From positions 19,846,061-19,910,060 of the forward strand of contig NC_084804.1 of assembly GCF_963583255.1 (NCBI RefSeq): 64,000 nt of DNA. The letters run 5' to 3'. The notes beneath the pieces were generated by a model that was not told where the DNA came from, ran no database searches, and saw only the letters and a program-made list of their open reading frames with translations. Source of the stretch: Pyrus communis (Eukaryota > Streptophyta > Magnoliopsida > Rosales > Rosaceae). Positions 34,574-44,090 of this stretch are shown piece after piece. Numbering within the stretch: position 1 is the stretch's first letter; every line of letters starts with the position of its first letter. Made by a program: the position numbers and the translations under genes.

Positions 34574-34765
34574 CTGCATCCTTTCGACGGGACCAGGATC
34601 CTCTCTTAATCTAAGGATGAGGATCCTCATCACCAAGGGATGTGGGCCGTTGGATGAAAATCCAACGACTACAAACAGGAGGATTCCTTTAAAGTTATAA
34701 TAATTATAACTGTTGGATTTTCATCCAACGGGCCACATCTCTTGGTCATGAAGATCCTGATCCCT
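34574..34765. mobile_element. Foldback MITE, copy 2, side by side with copy 1
   Basis: Another hairpin of the same family: gaggatcctcatcaccaagg ... gttggatgaaaatccaac on the left against gttggattttcatccaac ... cttggtcatgaagatcctgat on the right. It is more diverged than copy 1. Sequence up to about 34960 (tcctcacaaagagaatccgg, then a poly-A run at 34940-34976) may belong to a larger composite. Confidence 0.75.
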
Positions 34766-34979
34766 TTCGACGAGGACTTTAAGAATCCATGAATTATGTT
34801 TGTTCATCGTATATCGTGCAGTCAGTTTTTGTCAAATATTGTTTGTGTTTAATTTTAATTAAAAATATTTAAAATAATTTCTGACCACACAATGTACGTT
34901 GAACGGACAAGATTGACAGATCCTCGGAATCCTCACAAAGAGAATCCGGGTCCGGAAAAAAAAAAAAAAAAAAAAACCC

Positions 34980-36798
34980 TAACTAAGTTAAAAAATTGGG
35001 GGCCGGTCCACTAGCGTACAATAAAGATTCTTACAAAGTATACCACAAAAGCTCAATTCCTATACCTATTTTATGGAGCAGCTTGTACCTTTATGCAACA
35101 TTCACCTAGCAGCATTACATTCAATATTCACAAAGATGGCATATCCATCTTCTGAACTCATCATTTTGTGGCACCGAGAACGGAATCAAAACTATGCAAA
35201 TGATGCAGAAATGCGAGATGCAACTTTGGATTCTACAAATACAAAGTCAGTTTCTTCAAATAAACATATGATAAAAGCAACCAAAAATCCTTCACTAAGA
35301 TCTATATGAAGATTTGAAAATATACTTGAGATCAAGACGCCATGCAAACATTCCCATGAAACATATGTGGGTGAGTTAGCACCAAGTTTTTGAACAAGAG
35401 AAAAATGATTTGCAGGTCTGAGTTTACAATGACAAACACAGAAAGGAGGTCTTGAACCCGTAAAACACTCTCTTGGTTATGATAATGTTTCAACCCAAAA
35501 ACAAATGAGTTTGGAATTAAGGATTTAAGCAAGCATTTTCATAGATATTTTTAGAGATTTTCAACCAAGAACTTTATCCATGAAAATGCTTGTAGCTTCT
35601 GGGGTTACTAAGCTGGAGAGGAAAGAAAAAACACTCTCTTGAAGATGGTATCCGAAACACCAAAATCCAATGACCACCACCCAAAGCTTCTTATCAAGAA
35701 AATGTTTTCTTTGGAGTAGCTGTGATTAATCGAAACAAAGTACTAAGTTTAGACTTAACAAACACGTTTCAGATGCATTTTATCTACGAATTGTGATTAA
35801 TCGAAACAAAGTGCGTACACTAGAATAATCCAAACAAATTGATGATTCTATTATCATTGAGCAACAAACAATTGCATGTAGCTAGTCTCCTATTGTTCAT
35901 ACAAGCGACATTAGAGAAAAGGTGAACCGAACGCAGAACCTCGAATGCAGGTATGTGCTGTTAGTTTCATGGTATAATTTTCTTGAATAAAAATCCTACT
36001 CTTATCAGAAAATGTGTGTAGTTTTCTTCTTGCTCATTTTCTCACCAATAGCAATGGGCCAAACTGCAGGCAATTAATGCGAATGATGAAGTCATATGCA
36101 TGATTATCTGTAACTCCAAGGGCAACCATATAATATATTTACTTAAAGAAACCATGAATGTGATCAATAAACGTGGTACAAATAGGATCACGCAAAACTT
36201 TAATTATCGGCTCATATACAGATAAACAAGCAAAGTATAAGGAAGATACATAATTAGATTCGTTTATAACGTTCAATTATAATCTCGGATAAAACTTTAA
36301 AATCCCAAATAGAAAAGTTTAACCTTTGATCATACAAAAGATTGTTGCAACCCTAAAATTTTCACAATTTAACTATCAAAATAAACAAAGCTGCTGCAGT
36401 TACAGGCAAGTTTGGTTAACGACGAAGAGCTGATTGTACATACCTCGAAAGTTACTCAGCACCCGCTGCTTCATACCTCGAAAGTTACTCAGCACCCGCT
36501 GCTTCATCTCAGCTTTATCTATACAAAATACGCTGCAGGCCATTTAAATTGAAACTGAACAAACATGTAGCTTAATTTGTTCAGTTACAAAATATTCACA
36601 ATGTCCTGCAGCTAGCCTTTCCGAGAAACAACAAAATCATGTACAACAAGACGATTACATCCTCCTCGTCTCCATGCCCGAACAAAATATATATGACATG
36701 AGCATAACAAGGGGTAATGAACGACTTGATGTACAAAAGCCTTCAAGGCTCAAACTAAGCCAATCAAGCAGCAACCCCATTCATACAGGAGAAACTAA
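34980..36798. other. Intergenic region and 3' flank of the PPR gene
   Basis: AT-rich with no gene recognised. An imperfect repeat tgtgattaatcgaaacaaagt occurs at about 35721 and 35794. The part nearest 36798 should hold the 3' UTR of the minus-strand PPR gene. The 33-bp tandem duplication at 36441-36506 is listed separately. Confidence 0.45.
36441..36506. repeat. Exact 33-bp tandem duplication
   Basis: Two identical, adjacent 33-bp units (36441-36473 and 36474-36506), each tacctcgaaagttactcagc followed by acccgctgcttca. On the minus strand the right-hand edge of the first unit reads cgaggtatgtac, a good splice-donor-like sequence, so it may lie in a spliced 3' UTR of the PPR gene. Exact identity suggests a recent event. 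Confidence 0.9.
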
Positions 36799-39255
36799 TT
36801 ATGACCACTTATTTTTAATTCGGTCTAGTAATCTAGACTCCTCCCCCTCGGAAATATGCGGATTAAGATTGCGAAGGTTATTGACAAACTTAACTCCATC
36901 ATCCCGTCGGTTGTGCTTGCAGTACCAATCCACGATGGAGTTGTATGTGTTCTGGTTTGGTTTGCAGCCATTCTTAATCATGTAGTGGACCACATCAATA
37001 GCTTCCTCAAACAATGAATCAGCTGCATAACTTGCCACAAAGGTATTGTAAGTGATCACATCTGGAGAAATCCCAGCGTCCCTCATTTCTGAGAATATCC
37101 GCGAAGCCTCTCTCATACGACCATTTCTACAATAGGCAAAAATGACAGTGTTGTACGAAATTATATCAGGCTTTATTCCCTTCTCCATTATCTCCCTTAG
37201 AAACTGTTCTGATTTCTCGAAATCTTCTGAGCGACTGTACATATACATCAAACTATTGTAAGTTGTCAAGCTAGGAGTATATCCCATCTCATTCATAAAT
37301 TTCAAAATCTCACTTGTCTTCGAAAACATCTGCCTCCGGCCATATATTGATAGCATCGCATTCAAGGTAGTTATGTCAGGTGAAAACCCTTTTCTTCTCA
37401 GTTCCAAGAAGGCATGTTCTGTTTCCATCAAGAGGTCACTCTTACTAAAAACAAGAACAAGTGTCTTCAAGAGAACAACGTGGGGTTCAATTACACCAGA
37501 GTATATTTCTTCAGCAAGAATATGCATGCGCTCATTTTCCTTGCCATTGGCATAAGCGTGGAGCAGAGAACTATATGTAAGCTCATTGGGTTTGCAGCGA
37601 CCATTCTGCATTTCAGCAAGTATTTTCTCAGACTGTTGCCAAAGGCCACCTCGAGCCAGTGCTGCCAAAACAGCATTATAGGAGGAGAGGTCTGGAGTAA
37701 CACCAGCTTCCAGCATTCTTTTATACACAACCATAGCTTGGTCAAAAGAACCACACCGGCTGTATGCACTTATTAGAGTGTTGAAAGTATCCCTCTCCGG
37801 TACAAACCCTGCTCTCTTCATCTCCCTGAACACTCCCGAAACTTCCGAGTCCATCCCGTTTTGGCCAAACACAGCCAAAAGTGTGTTCCAAGTAACTATG
37901 TCAGGGGTGCACTTACATATCTTAATCTCTTCAAAAACTTTCATCATCTCAGCAAAATTTCCCCTGTTACCATGCATCTTAATAAGGGCGTTAAAGGTAC
38001 AAATGTTTGGTTTGCAACCAAAACTTTTCATCTCCTCAAAAACCCTCATTGCCGGCTCATCCTTCCCAGCCTTCTCATATCCTGACAAAAGGGTGGTGTA
38101 AGTAAAAACATCGGGTCTAATCCCTTTCTCCACCATCTGGGTTTTCAGGGCTGTTGCCTCCTCCAGCAAACCATCTCTTGCATAAGCCGATATCAACGAA
38201 TTGTAAGACACAATGCTGGGAGAAAACCCATTAAACTCCATGTCCTTCAATACCTCCATTGCTTCCTTTGTCCGCCTAGACTTCCCATATACATCCAACA
38301 ATGCATTATATGTAACCTTATCAGGCACAAACCCAGCTGTTTTCATGTCCTGAAAAACCTCAGCAGCCTCCACATACAAAGACCCGCGCCTACAACAAGT
38401 AATAAGCGTATTATATGTATAAGAATCTGGGGTAATCCCGGCACTTTTCATACCCTCCACAAGAGCTCTAATCTTGTGCCAAGGCATACCCATTTTTCCG
38501 TACACATTCAAAATCACATTGTAAGTTATCAAAGTCGGCCTACACCCCTCTTCCTCCATTTTCTTAAAAACTGAAACCGCCTCCCGATACCTCCCATTAC
38601 TAGCACAAGCAGTAATCAAAGAAGTATAAGCATAAACATCAAGAGCAAAACCTTCCTTGTGCAAATTCTGAAACAACGAAGTTGCATTCGAAACCCGACC
38701 CACTTTCCCAAGAATACTAATAATCACAGCAACAACAGAGCCACTCAAAACCGAATCACAATCCTCACGTTTCTTAAACCACTCGAAAACACTAATCGCC
38801 AAGTCAAATTTCTTGTGAAAGCTTAAACCTTTAACAATACCCAGTAAATCCAAAGCAAGAGAGTCCAAGCTAGAACCAAATTCATCCCTATGCATTTCAA
38901 CTAAACCAACAAGTTTCTCACCAAATTCGGAGGAATCGAATTGTGGGTCGAGAAAGGAGTGGAGGATATGCTGACCTTGGGAGGAGAGACGGTGGTGGGA
39001 CCAGGGCTTGCCGCGGTTGGAGTCGCGTGACCTGCCGATGCGAGTGCGAGCTCTGGGGAGGGTGGGAGGGGAAGAGGGGTTTTGGGTTTGTGGGGTGGAG
39101 GGGTTTGGGTGGAGGAGGAGCTCTTGGAGGAGAGGGGTCATGGGAGGCGGTGGGGGAGTGGCTGGGTTTTGGGGCTGGTGGTGGGTTTGGAAGAAGGGTC
39201 TGGAGGAGGGAGGTGGGTTGGGAAGGAGAAGAGGGAGAGCTATTTGCTCTGCCAT
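36799..39255 (-). CDS. P-class pentatricopeptide repeat protein, At5g02860-like
   Basis: Single exon, 818 residues, the same length as Arabidopsis At5g02860 (about 819). The N-terminus (MAEQIALPLLLPNPPPSS) is Pro/Ser/Thr-rich and could act as an organelle-targeting peptide. From about residue 175 it is a continuous ladder of 35-residue PPR helices, e.g. GCRPTLITYNVILNVYGKMG, GITPDSYTYNTLITCCRRGS, GIRPDVFTYTTLLSGYEKAG, GIKPDIISYNTVIFAYCRNG, GCKPNQNTYNSIVDWYCKHN. There is no E, DYW or SMR domain, so P-class. Such proteins bind specific organellar RNAs and aid stability, splicing or translation; the target here is unknown. Start chosen at the ATG conserved with At5g02860. Two dead copies of it lie at 13781 and 22992. 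Confidence 0.96.
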   Translation of the reverse strand: MAEQIALPLLLPNPPPSSRPFFQTHHQPQNPATPPPPPMTPLLQELLLHPNPSTPQTQNPSSPPTLPRARTRIGRSRDSNRGKPWSHHRLSSQGQHILHSFLDPQFDSSEFGEKLVGLVEMHRDEFGSSLDSLALDLLGIVKGLSFHKKFDLAISVFEWFKKREDCDSVLSGSVVAVIISILGKVGRVSNATSLFQNLHKEGFALDVYAYTSLITACASNGRYREAVSVFKKMEEEGCRPTLITYNVILNVYGKMGMPWHKIRALVEGMKSAGITPDSYTYNTLITCCRRGSLYVEAAEVFQDMKTAGFVPDKVTYNALLDVYGKSRRTKEAMEVLKDMEFNGFSPSIVSYNSLISAYARDGLLEEATALKTQMVEKGIRPDVFTYTTLLSGYEKAGKDEPAMRVFEEMKSFGCKPNICTFNALIKMHGNRGNFAEMMKVFEEIKICKCTPDIVTWNTLLAVFGQNGMDSEVSGVFREMKRAGFVPERDTFNTLISAYSRCGSFDQAMVVYKRMLEAGVTPDLSSYNAVLAALARGGLWQQSEKILAEMQNGRCKPNELTYSSLLHAYANGKENERMHILAEEIYSGVIEPHVVLLKTLVLVFSKSDLLMETEHAFLELRRKGFSPDITTLNAMLSIYGRRQMFSKTSEILKFMNEMGYTPSLTTYNSLMYMYSRSEDFEKSEQFLREIMEKGIKPDIISYNTVIFAYCRNGRMREASRIFSEMRDAGISPDVITYNTFVASYAADSLFEEAIDVVHYMIKNGCKPNQNTYNSIVDWYCKHNRRDDGVKFVNNLRNLNPHISEGEESRLLDRIKNKWS

Positions 39256-39532
39256 TGGAGATAGAGTGAGAAGGTTTTGGGTTTAGTGGCTGGGTTTTGG
39301 TGTGAGACTTTGGTACATTTTGTTACTCTTGGCTTCCGCTTTGGCGTTGGACAAGCTTATCTTCGAGGGAAATTGTGATATTTTCGTTTTCTTCCACCAA
39401 AGAAAGTTCGTTTTCCGTTTTTGGACATGAATTCGAGTTTGGAGGTGGGACCGTGACAAAGTGAAGAGAAATATTTCAATTATAAAGAAATTTATGTTAT
39501 TTATGTACGTAGATAATATTAATTAATCTAGA
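39256..39532. promoter_or_regulatory. Upstream region of the PPR gene
   Basis: Short 5' flank of the minus-strand PPR gene, T/G-rich on the plus strand, ending where an inverted-repeat transposon starts. No TATA box could be chosen with confidence. Confidence 0.35.
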
Positions 39533-40664
39533 GTTTTTATCATTAATGGTTCTGAGGTTGATTAAACTTATTATTTTAATCTCATTTTCAAAATCAATTA
39601 GTGTCGTATCTGACTTTCATTACCGCATATCAATTTGGTCATTTTGTTTAGATTTCGTTATTTATTCTATTAGTTTGTATGTGGCCCCCACAAATCCAAT
39701 AAAATGGTAACAAGTGGATTACACAAAATAAGGGTTTTTATTGCAAATGGTCTCTAACATTCATCCAACTCCTCATATTGGTCCATGAGTTTCAAAAATC
39801 CATAAATTTGGTCCCTGTCTTTTACCACACATCAGTTTAGTCATTCTGTTAAAGTTTCATCAATATTTGTTGTTAGTGTGTTGATGTGGTCCCACTAATC
39901 CAATCATATGACGCAACATGGATTAACTATAAGAATTTTTTTTTTTTTAGATTTAAAACTAAAAGTAAAATAAGAAACTAAAAACTAAAATAAAAAAAGA
40001 CATTATCATCCTCATCTTGGTATGCTCAACAAGAATAGTAAGGCACCATGATACCACTAAAGCACCTAGTCTTCCTGAACTCACTATTCATTCACTCTAG
40101 TTGGTTATAATCCTATCAAATTTGAATTAAATTTGGATTCGATTTTATTGAATTTAGATTGATTTTGTTTTTTTTTTTTTTTTCTAATTGGACTTGTGGG
40201 ATGCGAGAGAAATGCCAGTACAAAATACTCGTCAATTCGTTCACTCTTAAAAAAACAATAGTTTCTTATAGTTAATCTACGTTGCGCCATATGATCAGAT
40301 TAGTAGGACCACATCAGCATGCTAACAAAAAATATTCACAAATTTTTAACGAAATGACAAGTGATGTGCGGTAGTGAAAGTTAGGGATCAAATTTATCGA
40401 TTTTTGAAACTCAAGGACTAAAATGACGAGCTGGATAAATGTCAAAGACCATTTGTTACAAAAACTCTTATTTTGTGTAATCCACGTGTCATCATTTTAT
40501 TGGATTTGTGGGTCCCACATACAAATAGGTGACGGAATTTAAACTGAATGGCTAAATTGATGTGCGGTAATGAATGTCAGGAAAGACATTGATTGATTTT
40601 GAAAGTGTTGGATTAAAATAATGAGTTTAATCAATCTCATGGATTATTGGTGATAAAAACCCTT
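39533..40664. mobile_element. Long inverted-repeat element, 1.1 kb
   Basis: The left arm (gggtttttattgcaaatggtct, 39731 on; outer part from about 39533: gagttttatcattaatggtt) is mirrored by the right arm ending ttattggtgataaaaaccc at 40664. Inner landmarks are gtggtcccactaatccaatcatatg / catatgatcagattagtaggaccacat. The arms are about 400 bp with an AT-rich centre. Possibly a MULE-type long-TIR or foldback element; superfamily not assigned. No transposase. Confidence 0.75.
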
Positions 40665-41671
40665 AAACATATGTATATAGGAAAAATAGAAAAATTATTT
40701 CAAGTGACATGGCCCCGTGAGATTTACAATGTGGTTGGATGAGAGAAATATACTTGGAATTTGACCAAAAGTCAAAGTTTATAAATTGATATACATCAAT
40801 TCTTTTATTTGGATTCATAAACATAGAAACTTGGAATTTCTTCCACGTTACCAAAAAAATAAATAAAAAATAAAAAATTCAAGACCTCAAATTCCCAAGT
40901 TTAAATTCTACGTAGATATGTATCATTTCCAAATTTCTTTAAGTGAGAGGTCAAAAGTAAAAAAATTACATATTCAAATTATGTTGTTCTTTAGAATAAC
41001 CAAACAAGAAACAAATTACAAAAAAAATTCCTTCATTTAAAATTTCTTCGTAATTTTACATTTCCCCGTCCAAAGAGAGGGAATTTCCTCTTCTTTTTCT
41101 TTTCAATTTTTCTTGGTGGCTATGTTTGAAAGAAAGAAGAGTTGAGGGTTAAGTTTAGATTCAAATAGAACCACATTTTGCTCCGAGTACTGAATATGAA
41201 TTTGTATGAAACAGGTTCATCACAATTGTAATTGTCCCTATCTAATTAATCAGGTCAACACATCTCGGTAAACCCGTTCCATATAAATCATTCTCCAAGT
41301 AATACTGGCCCCTTTATGAGGATCCTGAGAGAGTTCAAAATTCCAACTGCATTCAAATGAGTCATGTCAGAAGAAATAGCATCAATTAAAACTCTTGGAC
41401 CCCAATAGTTCCACAAATTTAAAGCTTTTTAAGCAAAGCAGCCCAGCAGTGACATTGCGTAATATAGAAAGCCTACCACATGATAAGGAATCCAAAAGCA
41501 AAACTCTAACTAAAGCTAAAGTTCCTTAAGTACAAAAACTAAACGCTTAGAGAAGCATAATGCAGCAGCATGACTTTTCAGCGGTACCACAACACAACCC
41601 CCACGTACAAAAACATTTTGCTTCTTAAACGATCCGAAGTTCCAAAGTCTTTCTTCCTACACAAGGGTCAT
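40665..41671. other. AT-rich spacer and SWIB 3' flank
   Basis: No gene recognised. The sequence at 40750-41060 shares words with 14640-14900 (decayed repeat). The last few hundred bases before 41671 should contain the 3' UTR of the SWIB gene on the minus strand. Confidence 0.4.
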
Positions 41672-43783
41672 TCAAAGGAAATGGGGGGTGATCAATCCAG
41701 CAACCTCGAGAAATCCAACACGGTCCTTCCCTGCAAAGATCTTCTTCAGCTTCTCATCACAGACTATGATCTTCTTGTTTTGGGGGTCCTAGAAGAATGA
41801 CACCAAAGGACAAAGTCAGCAAAAATTAAAGGCTGTTAACATAAAACATAGATTTTAAGCATCATACAAGGAGATAATAAGATAGTTTAACATTAACAAA
41901 ACAGAATACAACCCTAACCACAGACTCACAATAGGAATCAAAACCACAAGCAAGTACACTCACTTTATTGCACCCCTAAACAAACTTGGGAAACATCTAT
42001 TCTTTGAATCCTAAATTACGATATATATTCAGCCTCCAATAGAATCTATAGATGGTCACAAGAAAAGAAATAAACTGTATAACAAGTACATGAAACACCA
42101 GATTCAGAGCAAATGGAAATGGAGAAAATTTCATCAATTTATGTACAAAAGAAAAACTAAACTTATCAACCAGATTTTTTTTTCCCTGAATCGATATCAG
42201 TAAACAAGTGCTCAATCAGTCTAATTGCTTTATATTTGTGCAAAAATGGAACCTCATTGGCAGATGAGCGATGAATTAGCAAATGCAGCAATAACTTAAC
42301 GGATAGAAAAACAGACGCGTGAGTTGGAACTAAAACAAATACAACCAAAAGAAAATTGGTCTGCAATCTTTTAAAGAGTTCACGTAATCAAACACCAGAG
42401 TAATCCAAGAATTTCCATTCTATTTTTACAGGTGAATCTCATTTACTTATAAGTTGGAACTCTAAAACATGTTAGATCTGCATTTAAGAGTTTTGAACAC
42501 ATGTATTGTGCAGATAAATTTTACTAGTGTTTGCCATTAAAATAAAATAAAATTGCAGACTGCCAAAGCGTACAAAATTGCACAAGAAACAAGCTTAACA
42601 AAGCAAAAAAACTGTCAATGAAATTGTGCAAAAAATTTTCTCTCTTTTGCATGAATAAACAGAACTCAAGCAACAACACCATCTTACCAGTACTACGGAA
42701 GAAAACTTTAAATATACAAAATACAGTATGGAAAGAAAACGTAAAGTAAAGGTAGTCCGTAAGTGCTGCGAACTAACACAACTATCAGCCTAGAAACTGA
42801 ACTCCAACAGATACAAAAGAATCCAGAAAACAACAAAGAGAAAAATTTAAGAATAAAATAATAAACTTCCCCGCATCTTGCATACGGACAGCCTTATCCG
42901 GTCCTATCTAAACAGAATAACAAGCATACTAAACCCTGACTACCAACCTAAGCCATAGCAAAGTACACCACTTCTCATTTTCAATTCAAGCATTGCCTGA
43001 ACCATATATGTAAAACCCCACATTAGCAACAGGATAAACCCATCTAAATACACGGCAGTAATGAAGTCACGAATCCAAAAATAACAAACTCAAGTCTCAT
43101 ACACATCAAGACAGTCCATTCCATTTTCCAACAAGCAAAAGACATTCAAAAATTCGAGCTTAAACCGGTTAAAAACTCATTGGAAGCAAACTAAGTGTAG
43201 TAACAATAATAACAACAAAAACCCACATTTCATCCACGCCATCGCAACTATCCAAGCAAAAATCCACTCACATTCACAACATCAAGCAATTTCAGCACAA
43301 ACACAAGAAAATCTAATCATTACATACAAACATAACCATATCCACACTTTTTTTCTCTAAAAACTACAAATGTACCAATTAAACACCAAATGGACAAAAG
43401 GGTTTTCAAAAAATCAACCACAAAGCGATAAAATGCAAACTTCAAAAAAAATTAAAAAAAAAGTAAACCTGAAGATTGTTCTGCTTAATGTGGGCCCAAA
43501 TCTGCTTCAGAGCCTGGGTGCGAGAAATCTCGGGGGCACCCACAAGGGCTTGCATCTCAGGCGATACTTTGCGAGGCTTCATGATGCCGCGGGGCTCGCG
43601 GGGGGTGGTGGTGGCCGGCTTCGAGGCAGTGGCGAGGGTTGGGATACGCACCATGCGCAGGTTAGCGGGGGCGAACCTGAGGGAGGAGGATGGGGAGGAG
43701 AAAGGAGGGCTGATAAACGACGACGTTTCGCCGGAGAGGAAGGTGGATGTCCTGGAGGAGATGAGGCCTGTGGTTGCCGCCAT
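41672..43783 (-). CDS. SWIB/MDM2-domain protein, probably plastid or mitochondrial
   Basis: Two exons, 43469-43783 and 41672-41788, with a 1,680-bp intron (gtttac at the donor, ctag at the acceptor); 143 residues. The first 60 residues (MAATTGLISSRTSTFLSGET..) are Ser/Thr/Ala-rich and basic, like an organelle transit peptide. The SWIB fold then runs from GIMKPRKVSPEMQALVGAPE through ALKQIWAHIKQNNLQ, and across the splice to DPQNKKIIVCDEKLKKIFAG and VGFLEVAGLITPHF. Small stand-alone plant SWIB proteins are nucleoid- or chromatin-associated. The start chosen is the ATG at 43783; an upstream TTG-extended frame is not a real start. The intron shows no gene; it is AT-rich. Confidence 0.94.
41789..43468 (-). 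other. Long intron of the SWIB gene
   Basis: 1.68 kb of AT-rich, low-complexity intron. No inserted element with clear ends, no internal exon and no RNA gene was recognised. Confidence 0.7.
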
Positions 43784-44090
43784 GTCGTTTAGTCTGCTCA
43801 AGGGATAGCGTTTTGAGAGAGAGTGGGAGAGTTGAGAGTGCGTCTGAGAGAGTGTTCTGAACCCGCCTTGTACCCTTTATCTTGAGTTGTCTTTACACGA
43901 ACGCCTCATTTGGCAGGTCATATTAAGCATCGGATAAGATTAATAATACGATAACAGGTGTTTAGTGCATTCTTGTACTAAATAAATACCTGTTTAATTA
44001 TATCATTCATCAAATTTAGTACGGTTAACACTGGATAATTAATATAACCCAAAAGCTTGGTATTATTAGTTGGGGTTCCTAAACAAAAAC

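Noticed and set aside
38943..39286. Gly/Trp-rich plus-strand frames at 38943-39286
   Set aside because: Antisense shadows of the Pro-rich N-terminus of the PPR protein.
43370..43808. Plus-strand frames of 110-140 codons at the SWIB gene
   Set aside because: Shadows of the GC-rich first SWIB exon.
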